Of a stretch of DNA of 13,899 nt, positions 1 through 10,200 are shown in pieces; position 1 is the stretch's first letter; each line of letters opens with the position of its first letter. The notes beneath the pieces were generated by a model, which was not told the DNA's origin, ran no database searches, and was given only the letters and a program-made list of their open reading frames with translations. Where the stretch lies: assembly GCA_019693395.1 (NCBI GenBank), contig JAAMXP010000039.1, positions 1 to 13,899 of the forward strand. The letters are read 5' to 3'. The translations under genes were made by a program, and so were the position numbers. The stretch is from Ettlia oleoabundans (lineage: Eukaryota; Chlorophyta; Chlorophyceae; Chlamydomonadales).

Positions 1-96
1 CCCCCACCTCACAACCCCACACACGCATCACCACCATCACCCCACTGCCCCACCCGGCAAAAACACCCAGGAAAAAACACCCTCGGCGCCCCACAC

Positions 97-3000
97 CTCC
101 ATGGCATCCCGAGCCGCCGCCTGGCACGACTCGTTGGCCTTCCTGCAGCGCAGAAAGAGTGTGCTGGTTGTGGCTGATAGGGGCAACTGCGGGTCAGCCA
201 GTCGTAGGAATGTGTGCATGTGCAGTGCCCGTAACTCAAAGTGGTGCTTGCTTGCGCCTCCGAAAGCAGCCAGGCGTTGTCCAGCAAGGGACCCAGCAAC
301 CCATCCATGTTGCTCAAGCGGTGTACAACAAGATGCTGGGCAGATAAGGGAAGCAAGCATGAACCGTGAGGGGTTTCAAGAACAGGATAGTAGGTGCAAG
401 CAGGTGTTGCAACCCTGCAGCCAGCCGAGTCCCCCACGGAGGGTGCAGCTGCAAATATTGCCCGATCCGTGCTCGCAACGAATGACTGCAAAGCTGATGT
501 CATATTGTGTTACGCTTCAAAGATACTAGGAATGACAGCAGTGGCCCACCTGTAAATGGCCATCTCCATCATGTTCTGCAGCAGGCACAGCGGGCACAAC
601 AAGGAAAGCACGGTGCTTGTCAAACAACAGCAAGCCAGCATGCGGTGTGTCTCGGGGTGCCACAACATTCCTTCCCATGGTCCACCCCATCCCCCATGCA
701 TCTCATGTCTAAGGCCCTCCTCCGCCCACCATCATGAAGTCGTTGCGGCGTATGGTCATCATCTCAGCCATGCCCATGGCCTGCGTGCGGCTCAGGCCCT
801 GTGGTGCCAAGGAATGCGACAAAGGTTGGAATGGGACCAGGGGCGGGGCAAGAGAGAAGTGGGTAAAGAGAGATGTGGTGTAGCAAGTGGCAGCCGTAGC
901 TTGGGGTGGGGCTGTTTAGGGCGAGCACAATGCCAACTGAACTGTTGGCACCTGACTGGCTGTGAGGCAGGCTGCCCTCGTGCGACCTCCCGGCAGTGAA
1001 AAAGCAGGGTCAACAGCAGCATGAGGGGCAGGCGCAGGGCATGCTCACCTCCATGGCCTGCTGCAGGTGCGCCACAGCGCCGTTGAGCAGCTGGGTGCCG
1101 CGACCGTAGGTGGTCACACCACGTGCAGCCTGCAACCAGGGCCGCCGCTTGATGCTGTCACTTTGGTGTGCGTGGGAAAACTTATCAATCCAGAAAGGGC
1201 ATAAAGACCGATTGGGAGAGCTGCACAGTAGCATCCTTAGAGCTCCGAATTCCTGGGGTAGGCAAGTCGCCGCCAGCACTGCCCAACTGCCCATTCAACA
1301 TACCCACAACCAACACGCACAACAGCTGCAAGGCACTATCAGCAAAGCCCCTCCCTTCACCTCCGCTGCCTGCCCCTCCAGCGCCCGTGTGGCGTCTGCT
1401 ATGCTCGTCATGCGCGGTGAAGTGCGCCAGGCTGGCGATGCAAACATGCGCTCCACCAGCTGATCCAAGTCACGCCGAGCGGCGGACAGCTCAGATTCCT
1501 GCATGACGCGTGAAAAGAGCCTTGCCGTTTGTTGTTGCCCGTGGCGAGATGAAAAAGTTTGCAAGCGTTGTTTGGGATGGATCCGTGAACTTGGGAGGAG
1601 AAAGTAAATTTCAAAGCCGAAAAGCGGTCTTTCTGAATAGGGACCGCATGGCTGGGTGTTTGCTTACAAAAGGGGCTGTACGGAGGGCAGATGCCCAAGC
1701 GTGTGTGCAGGCAATTTATCAGGACTGAGTGAGTTGCAGACAGGATTCACAGTGGAGAATGCCGGCAGTGCACAAGAGGCATCAGCAGCAGAATCAACCC
1801 TGAGGATGACGCCAGGCACGCCTGACCCCTCACCTTGCCCTGCCAGGCCGCCTGCTGCTTCTGCGCCTCCCCCAGCTGAGCCTGAAGCGCCGTCACGCGC
1901 TCCTGGCTCCTTCGCAGGGCCTCTGTGGCCTGCTGGAGTGAGGCCTCCGCCTGGGCTTTCTTCTCCTCTTGCTTGCCCTTGCCACCCAACACTTTACCAG
2001 GGTACCACTTGTCATCCATCACAAACTTCTTGTGCTGCGGTGTATGCATGGTGGCACAGGTTAAAGCAGGGAGTGGGTGTGCGGGCTTACAATAGGAGCG
2101 CAGGGGCAGATGGCCGGATGACAGGGGAGATGCATGCCTGGGTGGGGTGGGTGGGGTGGGGGATTAGGCTTCCTGTCTACGGTACCGAAATTGTGGGCCA
2201 AAGGACTGGTCGATGCGCCTGAAGTGGTGCGCATGCCAACGACCAATCTGCACCACTCCCACCACGTGCTTACCTCCGTCTCAGCCGCCTCGTACGCCTG
2301 CCGGCTGGCCTGTACCGCCTGCTGCGCTGCATCCAGTGAGTGCTTCACCTTGCTGGTGTACTGACGTGCCTGGCTGACTTTGGAGGGGATCTGCCACAGG
2401 ATGTGGGGAAGGGATGTCATGTTCCAGGTGAGCAGGGCAGGTGCGGCGCAAGGGTGGACAAAGTAGCAGAGGGCTGTGCGGCAAGGCAGCATGGTAGCAG
2501 AGTGACAGCTTAGTTTGAGCAAAAGCCTAAACATGATGCGCGTAGAAAAAAGATCATCCCAGGCCGCCCTGCAGGAGCATGCCACCAAGGCAAAGCCGCC
2601 ACCCACCTGCAGCGCCTCCAGTCCGGAAATTGTGGCCCGCAATTCCCGGTAGCGCTGCAGGTCGGCAGCAGCAAAGCACGAACGAGGATCCGGCTCCGCT
2701 GACGTTGCAGGGAGAACTGGCGCAGAGGCGGCCGCTGATGGCGGGGCAGCAGCGGCAGCTGGTGGCACGCTGGCTGCTGCAGCAGACGGCGCTGCAAAGC
2801 CCATTTTGTTGAGCGCATTGCGAATCTTGCGGGCCTGCACAGGGGTGGCTTGGCTGGATGGTGCAAGTGAATTCAGCAGTTTGGTGGCCATGAGGAGGCA
2901 AAAAAAATCATTTGCAAAGCTGCTGCCAGGGGCGGCTCAAGGCGGCCAGGGTTGGGTTGGCCACTCGCCGGCGTTCTGTATGTTCAGATTCAACTCACCT

Positions 3001-3450
3001 GGAGGGCTGTGCAGTGCAACTCCTGCAAAGTTACAGGAGTCCAGGAAGCTGCGTCAGCACAGCCATGCGCAGAAAACAGTTAGGCACCCAGCCGTGTCAC
3101 ACCCTACATATCGAGCTGCCCCGCTCCACACCGCTCCACACCGCTTCACACCGCCCTGCCACAGCTTCAGCCCAACGGGGACCGCAAGACCAAATGTCTC
3201 ACCTTTGTCAGATCATCGTCCGTCAGCGTAAGCAGGTCTGCACAAAAGCGAGTAGGGTGGTTAGCAAAAGCTTCGGGGCTTGGTGGGGCGCGGGCACAAA
3301 AGTCCCGCCCTTCGCGCAAGTTGGCGCACCGTTTCCTGCTACGCCGTTGCTTCTGAACTCCTCCGAGAGGGTCGCGGGCATCTCCAAGTCTTTTTCAAGC
3401 CAATCACAAACCTCTGTTACGCCCCACTGGGAGGGCCCCAGGGGAGGCAT
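97..3450 (-). CDS. SAM-domain / coiled-coil protein, 3' end beyond the left edge
   Basis: Exons, 5' to 3' on the minus strand: 3450-3330, 3237-3203, 3022-2999, 2834-2607, 2390-2274, 2034-1834, 1498-1361, 1129-1049, 798-730, 575-550, 142-97. Phases agree throughout and give 362 residues. Residues 7-73 are a sterile alpha motif: W9, W17-L18, F32, N35-G36-V37-A38-G39, then LLTLTDDDL, and a last helix ARKIRNAL. SAM domains mediate self-association or protein binding. An Ala/Pro linker (about 74-108) follows, then Lys/Glu/Gln-rich helices (about 116-290) that look coiled-coil. The last part is Met/Ala-rich and helical (about 289-362). I do not recognise the whole protein. The pattern after the coiled coil resembles uncharacterised fungal and plant proteins, which is only an impression. 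The start is the only ATG ahead of the SAM domain in its frame; an in-frame stop lies near 3610. The 407-nt intron at 143-549 and the 335-nt intron at 1499-1833 show no convincing extra exon. Splicing confidence is highest for exons 1-7. Confidence 0.8.
2140..2162 (+). other. G-quadruplex-forming motif in an intron of the SAM gene
   Basis: Five runs of three to five G separated by single T (GGG-T-GGGG-T-GGG-T-GGGG-T-GGGGG). Single-base loops give the most stable parallel G4 type. It is on the plus strand, the template for the minus-strand gene, so the transcript carries the C-rich complement inside intron 2035-2273. Confidence 0.8.
3121..3150. repeat. Three-copy 10-bp tandem repeat in an intron of the SAM gene
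   Basis: Unit CCGCTCCACA, three copies, the third with one C-to-T change; a partial fourth copy follows. It lies within intron 3023-3202 and looks like a small minisatellite. Confidence 0.85.
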
Positions 3451-3938
3451 TGAGGGAAGACAGGCACGGAACGGCGCTTGCAAGAGCACTGAGCGGAACC
3501 CGTCCGTATCAGGTGGATGAAGGTTCCTCTCTGTACTTCCCGGCTGCCCAGCAGTACCGCAGATATCCACAGGCACTATTTGGATGGTTACTGGATGATG
3601 CTGCCAGCAAATTTAATGTGAAGCTTATGTTACAGGCAAGAAGGGATTTAAGGGACAATGTGTCCAACAGGAAAATACATACACGAACATTGGCATGCAA
3701 TGATGCAAAGGAAGGCGCTGCCAGGGCTGCCCACGCAGCAGCGAACTGAGCTTGGCTGGCACACAAAGGAAGCGAGGTTATGCAAGCTGTCAGAAAAGAT
3801 TTGCGATGGCCTTAACAAGTAACGACCATGACCAATGGTATTGCTGGCAGCATGTAATGACATGGCCACCCAGTAAGGTGGCACGAGGACAGACAGGTGT
3901 GCACACTGATGTTGAGCTGCTGTCAACATGCTCTCAGA
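3451..3938 (-). other. Tandem intergenic region: 3' UTR of the F-box gene and promoter of the SAM gene
   Basis: These 488 bp lie between the stop of the F-box/LRR/ANK gene and the ATG of the SAM gene, both on the minus strand. One TGTAA (minus strand) is present. No RNA gene, repeat or clear core promoter was seen. The SAM reading frame stays open upstream to about 3610, so an unseen 5' exon or splice cannot be excluded. Confidence 0.5.
3630..3634 (-). terminator. Candidate TGTAA poly(A) signal of the F-box/LRR/ANK gene
   Basis: TGTAA on the minus strand, about 305 nt past the stop codon and the only exact copy between the two minus-strand genes. TGTAA is the usual green-algal polyadenylation signal. 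A five-base match alone is weak, but its position supports two separate genes. Confidence 0.4.
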
Positions 3939-6808
3939 TCAGTTGGATAGGGGCCCGTTGCCCCCCTTGCGCTGCTGCAGCCTTCTCCCCACCCAACGCT
4001 GGGGAGGGTGCTGCTGGCGGTGGTCGTTGGCGCGGGGACGTTCTGCGGTGGGCACCGTTCCACGATGGCGCTGCTGCTCCCGCCGTGCGGTGTTGCTGGC
4101 ATCACTGAGCACACGCATGGCACTGGGGTTGCGCATGCTCCTGGCAATCTCAGCCGCCGTTCTGCCATCTGCATCTGCCCTGGACAGGCTGGCCGCCCCG
4201 CCAGCGTCAACCAAGGCACGCAACAGAGTGGCCGAGCCCTTGCGTGCCGCCTGCAGAAAAATAAAGCGCGGAAGTGTCCAAACAGCGAGCGCGGTGTGAG
4301 GTGGTGAGATGCTTGAACAATTGCATGCATTTGGGGACCACCAGCGGCTGCTGCAGCAGCACACGCATCCCAACTCATCCAGGCAATCTCACAATGTGCA
4401 GTGTGGTCTGCCCGTATCTGTTGGCTGCCTGTACCAGCTCCGCGGCTTCCTTCCCCGCCGCTTGCAGCAGCTTCAACACGATGCTGGTCCTGCAGGGAGT
4501 CAGACACACACGAAGGGCACAGCACCATGATTCACGTGTGTGTGATCGCAGTCAACCCAATCTTGCTTCTCCAGTCTGAGTTGAGACGTGGTGGTAGCAG
4601 CAGTTGGAAACCTGGACACCAATCGGCTGGAGACGCGATGTGCCCCTTAATGAGCACCACCACAGCCCGAAAGAGGCAGCGACTTCTGGTTGAAATGAAA
4701 GGGCTGTGGCACGCACCTGCCGCCCACAGCGGCCGCCATCAGCGGTGTCCAAGAGTCGCCGTCACGGTGTGCCTGCCAGCTGATGCCGCGATCCCGACAA
4801 TGCTGCAGCAGCAAATCAACCACACGCTCATGACCCTTCAACGCGGCAATGTACCTGCAGGGGCAGGAGCAACCGGCAGTAGTTGTTCAAGCAGCGGAGC
4901 AACATTTCAGAGATGTTTGTAAGGCAGTGTGAGGGAGCCCGAGGATTAACAGGGATGAAGTGCAGCCAGGCTGCACAAATGATGCTCAGGGAGCATAGCA
5001 ACAGCAGTGGCATCAGGGCTCAAGACTGCAGTGCCTCAAGTTGTTCACACCAAAACAGCAATGACTCACAGCGGCGCCTCTCCCGCGCTGTTCTTGAGTG
5101 TTGCACTCGCGCCTGCATTCAATAGGCATTCCACGCTGCGCAGGTGCCCCGCCTCGCAGGCCAGGAACAGAGGCGTGGCACCGCTGCGATCTCTGGCATC
5201 CAACTGAGCCCCAAGCCCCAGCAGACCCCGCAGCTGCATGGGGTTGCCTTCCTCCACAGCTGCATGCAGCGCCGTCTGCCTGGCTGGCGAGGAGCAGTTG
5301 ACAGCGGCAAAGAGGAAGGCATCGGTGTCCGCAGGGGAGATGACGCCACCTCCAGACACGGTGCAGATCAAATAGCGGCGGTGCGTTACGCACCGCCACT
5401 TGAGCGCCTGGCTCAATGAGACTGCGGCGGTGAAATCCCACACCTCAAGAGGCTCAACTCGACCCTCGCACAACAACGGCTGCACAACGCCAGTGGGGGA
5501 AGCCAAAGCAGAGGCACCAATTGAGTTGACTTTAGGCATGGATTGCATGGTGAACAGGCAGGCAGACAAACCCTGAATCAGCAGGGTCCCAACCAACCCC
5601 AGCTACCCACCCACCTCGGTGGCTGCCAGGCGCTGCAGTGCTGGTACCAGCCCAGGCAGCCCGAAGCTCAGCTCCAGCACCCGCAGCTGGGGTAGCCTAC
5701 ACACCGCCAACGCCAGCTGCGCCACAATGTTCGCCACATAGTTGCCTAGCCCACCAGGGCTGGGCGTGCAAGCCAGCACTGCAGCTGCTGCTGCTTGCTG
5801 CAGGTGAGCGACTTTGGCGGACGGGGGACCCATGGCCAAGCCATCCTCGGGGATGGAACTGGTGCTACCACCAAAGGCCAACGGTTCCTCCCCTACAAAC
5901 CCTGCCCCACCCAGCATCAGCACCTGCAGCTGCGGGCAGGCATCCACGATGCCCTGCAGTGCCCTGCCGCTCAACTTGCCACAGTTGTGCAGTGCCAACA
6001 TGCGCAGGTGGCCCCGTGGTGGCGGACACTCTGGCCATTCTGCCAGCGACAGGTGGCTCAACGCTGCGCTGCTCAGCTTGCTGCCTGGCTCGGATGCGGC
6101 CGCAAGAATGTCTGTGAGGGCTGCGCTGGTCAGCTGGAAGCATCGTTGCATTGTGACGGTGCGTAGACAGCGCGGCGGCGCCTGCACCAGAGCGGCGGTC
6201 AGACCGGGGGACAGCTTCTTGCACCCCGACAGCTGCAGCAGCTCTAGACTTGGCAGGCTTTCCAGTGCGGCATGAACATCTTGGTCCTCCAGCGGGCTGC
6301 CTCGCAAGTCCAGCTCAGCCGTGCCTGCACTCGGAGACGAGGATAACAAGGGTGGGGTAGTGAGGAGGATGAACAGGCGTTTGGGGGCAATCCCACCCCA
6401 ATGTAATCCAGCTACCGGATGCAGATAAGCGCGTTGCGCACCTGCCCAGCTTGCACATAGTGCTCGCAACGACGCACGGGCTGCCGCCTGCTCCTCACTT
6501 GGCAACGAGGCAGGCCTCGGCGCGACCGCCAGGCGCAGTGGTGCTGCCCGGCACACCGCTGCGCAGCGCTTACTGGCTGCTGCAAAGCTCGCCACATCAC
6601 ATGCCTCTGTCAAACCCAGTGCAGCAATCAGCGCCAGCACCTGCAGCAACACACGAATCGGTGCGGGAAGTACGGACCAGCGGGATCGGCAGTGGCGGCA
6701 AAGAGCAAGCCAACTGGGAGAGCGGGTTCTCACCTCGTCGGGAAGGTCCACCAAGCTCACTGCAACTTCAGAGCCCTGCTGGGCTACTGCGCTGCCCGAA
6801 TCCGACAT
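3939..6808 (-). CDS. F-box / leucine-rich repeat / ankyrin-repeat protein
   Basis: Exons on the minus strand: 6808-6734, 6640-6442, 6324-5615, 5479-5070, 4854-4717, 4489-4393, 4250-3939 (TGA at 3941-3939), giving about 646 aa. The F-box is created by the first splice: LPDE (residues 22-25) joins VLALIAALG and continues through ASFAAASKRCAAVCR to about residue 62. F-boxes bind SKP1 in SCF ubiquitin ligases. LRRs of the Cys-containing type follow from about 92 to 348 (for example LELLQLSGCKKLS and LRMLALHNCGKLS). Five to six ankyrin repeats cover about 391-590, with TALHAAVEEG, TPLFLACEAGH, APLYIAALKGH, TPLMAAAVGG and TTLHIAARKG. The C-terminal tail is Arg/Gln-rich. Both repeat types bind proteins, so a substrate-receptor role is inferred. 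Intron 6325-6441 (117 nt) is 3n and stop-free, so retention would stay in frame. Exon 4 may contain a further 114-nt intron (5393-5280), which would give 608 aa. The upstream in-frame start at 6877 is TTG, so ATG 6808 was chosen. Confidence 0.82.
5377..5397. repeat. Perfect palindrome within exon 4 of the F-box gene
   Basis: Arms GGCGGTGCG and CGCACCGCC flank TTA, and the outer T and A of the centre can also pair. It lies between the LRR and ankyrin parts. On the minus strand its first arm contains the GTGCGT that would be the donor of a possible 114-nt intron (5393-5280). Confidence 0.85.
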
Positions 6809-6910
6809 AGAGGGCTGAGCACTGGACTGGCAGGCAACCGGAGAAAAGACACGCGCTGTGCGCTGTGCTGCTTCCAAAACAAGATACAGGAGCGCCCTGG
6901 AACCGACTAC

Positions 6911-6940
6911 GGCCCTGCGGCCTGCGGCCCTGCGGCCTGC
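6911..6940. repeat. Perfect 15-bp tandem duplication in the divergent promoter
   Basis: Two identical adjacent copies of GGCCCTGCGGCCTGC, each containing shorter GGCC and TGCGG sub-repeats. It lies about 100 bp upstream of the F-box ATG and could be a duplicated GC-rich binding site or simple slippage. Confidence 0.85.
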
Positions 6941-7127
6941 CCGCTTCGCTTAGCCTTCCTGTCCACTCCGAAGTGCAACTTGTGAGAGTTACCAAGGGAA
7001 GGAAGGATGGGTTGTTGCAGTCTGTTAAAAACCGAGTAACAGGAAAGCCCGCGTTGAGCAATCAGCAGTACACGAGTACCTTTGCATGAGGGTGGCTACA
7101 AGCAAGTTGTAAGTATCTCTCAAATAC

Positions 7128-7134
7128 TTAAATA
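7128..7134 (+). promoter_or_regulatory. TATA-like element upstream of the deacetylase gene
   Basis: TTAAATA in the most AT-rich part of the intergenic region, 72 bp before ATG 7206. The distance suits a short 5' UTR, but the match is imperfect and no start site is known. Confidence 0.25.
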
Positions 7135-7205
7135 CAAATCCACATGCACTAGTGCCAGTAGCGCAGGGCCGACTCCCTCTGGTCTCATTCGCCGACCATC
7201 CAAGA

Positions 7206-10200
7206 ATGCGCCCCGCTCTTGCGGCGGCGGCGGTGTTGACCGTGCTGTTGCATGTGCACGTCGCCGGATCAGAGTATGGTATGTTGCCTCAACTGAAGAG
7301 CCGGCAGTGCCATGGCCCTCCCAACCACCGCCATCGGTGGCCGCTTCTGTCACGCTCTCAGTCTCGTGCCCTCACTGTCACTCACCCCTTAACGCTGCAG
7401 CCTGCCCTGCCGAAAAATGCCAGCCTCCCGGGTGCAAGTGCGCCTCTATCGCCCCTCCGGTGGCCCCCACACCGCAGTTCATTGTGCTGGTGAGTCAACT
7501 ACCGAATGGAGCCAGGCACCGCATCACCTTCACTCCTTTCTAGTTGCACCAGCTAGGGCGCCCGCCACTTCACTCACCTACCCCATGTCCTCCTCACCTG
7601 CAGACCAATGATGATGCTGCCTCTGTTGTGTCCGTCCCACCCTTGTTGGCCGTCCTGAACCAGTTCAAGAACCGCAATGGGTGCCCGCTGCCGGCCACAT
7701 GGTTCATCAGCATTCAATACACCCAGGTTGCATGGTGCAGTGCCGGGTGCCATGTACGACGACACATCCCTCATCAACAAGGGCGTAACCAATCGCGTAA
7801 TCCGAATATTCGTAGCAGCAAATTGGCATATTCGTTGCCAGCAAATGGCAGGCACAAGAAGGGCACTCCCGCCCACTCCTCCACCATTTTCTCGCTTTCT
7901 CACTTCCTCTCTCCTACCCACACCTGCTCACCCTCTCACCAGGCCGAGTACGTGCAGAAGTTGTACTTGGGCACTCATGAGATTGCCACCCACACCATGC
8001 ACCATGTTGGCCTGCCCAACGCCAGCGAGATTGTGGGTGCCCGCACCTGGCTGCATGAGGTGAGTGGGTGGAGGGGTGGATGCAGCAGCAACATGTAGAC
8101 ACGCATGTGGGTGCTGGTTGATTTGTTCAAAATCTCACCCTTCAGCGTGGAAACAGTCAGGAACACTTTGTGCAGTGCTCATGGTACCTCATATCATGTA
8201 CAGACCGCCCTGGTGCCGCTGGACAAGATTGGAGGCTTTCGAGGGCCCTACCTTCTTCACGACCAGCAGCAGCGTGCCATGCTTGCCGCCAACGGTTTCC
8301 TCTATGACAGCACCATCACCAGCGTAAGGCCGAGCACCTGGAAGGCTACTTGGCTGCTGTGGCTGCATGTCCACAGCTCCCCTGCGGCAAGGGCCTGGCT
8401 GCATGGCATCCAACTGCCAGTTCCATATCACTACTTGCAGATGGCGTGTTAAAGTACTTTCCATGTATGTGCCTGTAATGTTGCTGCAGAGCTGGGGCCG
8501 CAACTCCTTCTCTCCTGATGCCTTAAACCAGCTATGGCCCTTCACTATGGATTATGGCTTGCCGATCGTGAGGCGGGCAGGGTCCAGGGTGTGGGCTGTT
8601 CTTAAATCAAACTCATGCTGCCATCCTTGATGCTGCCAATCAACACTGGGTGCTGGCTGCGGCAGAAACGGTTCCCGTGTGACGTCGATTGAAACTTACC
8701 TGTCAATCCCTTACAGTAAGTTCTCGTCAGCTCTTTCGGAACAACCAAAGAGAGATTGAAATGCTGGCCTGCTGCTGCCTGCTGGCCCCGTAGGACTGTT
8801 CCGTGGGCACTGGCCCATGCAGCGAGACGGAGTCACACCCCGGACTGTGGGAGTTTCCTATATGGAATTTGCAGGATGATCAGGGCCACGGCATTGCCAC
8901 AATGGACCCCGTGGGCAATATCACAGGTGAAACTGGGACGGGTTGCAGATTGTAGCCAATAAATTCAGCACAATCGGGGTGATGTCCATGTGTGTGGGCG
9001 TCTCGCCCGGCTTGGCATGCCTGGGTTGTAACTATGCCTGCCAAGTCGACACTTTCCCGGTAGGGCAAGCTGCATGCCTGCATGCCTGACCACCAGATGC
9101 CACCATTCCGCTCTTCTGCATTGCAGACCTGTATGTGAAGGAGCTGATGCGGCGGTACACCGGCAACCGCGCCCCACTAGGCCTGTTCCTGCACTCCGCA
9201 CGCCTGGTTGGCTCTCAAGACGTGGCTGATCAGTATGCCGCTTTCTTTCGCTATGCCTTGACCCTGCCAGACACCTGGGTGGTAACCATTAGTGAGGTGA
9301 GGTGGCAGTGGAGCGCTGTGGCGCGGCTAAGCAGCACAGTACAACACACCTAAGGCCTTTGTAGTACCACGCTTGCCAGGCACGCCTCGCTCCTTACCAT
9401 ATGTGGCTTGCCACACTGTGCTGACCCGCCAGGTCCTGCGCTGGATGACTGATCCTGTACCGGCGGGCGCATACAATCTGAGCTGCCCCACTCCGACTGA
9501 CATGGCTCTCCCAAATGGCAGTCTCTGTCCCCCGCCCACTGCTGGTTGTCTTCAGGTAACTTGGCCTAGCAACACCAACCGTCATTTAGTAACAACTCGT
9601 GATGTGTGATGCGTAACCCGCTCAAGGGCTGCCCACCACCTCCACTCAAACGCATGCCTGGGCACTTGGCTTGGACAGCTAGCTAAGCTACGCGTATTGC
9701 CCCAGCGACCCTTTGCTGTCACTGCAGGGCAACTGGAGTGCAGCGACATGTTCCTGTATCTGCATCAATCAGTCGGATGAGCTGAAGAATGGCTTTTGCC
9801 CCAGTCATGACACTGGTGCGTGTTCTGTGCTGAAACAGTACGACCACCTTACCCGCCGCTTCTACTGCCCAAGCAATGACTCCCATCAACATGAACACAG
9901 CTCACCTGCCAGCAACAGTGGCTCAGGCCCAGGCAGCCCGACCCCAACCAGCCCGAGACTCACGGATGCAAGCGCCAACCCTTTTCCGGTAGGAAACGTT
10001 GATGGGAACAGCCCAAGAACCCCGGCTGACTCCTCACCCACAGTTTCCCAGCCCTCAACTAGCGACCAAGTGGCAGATGTACAGCCACTGGCAGGCGTTC
10101 AGTTCAGCTTTGATGTGGTTGGCGAGCTGGGCACCTTTGTAAGCAAGGCGCAAGCAGTGTGCAGAGCTGTTGCCCAACTGGTGGGTGAGACAACTGGCTC

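Larger units (their letters stand above)
6809..7205. promoter_or_regulatory. Divergent intergenic region between the F-box gene and the deacetylase gene
   Basis: This 397-bp region separates two start codons pointing away from each other, so it must hold both 5' UTRs and both promoters, possibly shared. It contains a 15-bp tandem duplication near the F-box side and an AT-rich stretch near the deacetylase side. No coding exon was recognised. Confidence 0.6.

Noticed and set aside
9..503. 164-codon open frame on the minus strand
   Set aside because: It lies mostly in intron 143-549 of the SAM gene and runs across exon 11 in another frame. It has no domain-like composition, and the splice model with matched phases explains the region better.
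1656..2222. 188-codon open frame on the plus strand
   Set aside because: Antisense to the coiled-coil exon 2034-1834. Its Pro/Ala-rich composition is expected from reading Gln/Ala/Glu codons backwards.
2912..3520. 202-codon open frame on the plus strand
   Set aside because: It is antisense to SAM-gene exons 1-3 and includes the 10-bp minisatellite; composition looks random, whereas the minus strand encodes a recognisable SAM domain.
3923..4528. 201-codon open frame on the minus strand
   Set aside because: It overlaps ankyrin exons in a different frame and crosses an intron. The spliced ankyrin frame has the repeat motifs and this one has none.
7727..7753. Alternative donor GTACGA at 7754 adding nine residues to deacetylase exon 3
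   Set aside because: The frame allows it, but the spacing between the YT and VQ positions in the family fits the shorter exon ending at 7726.
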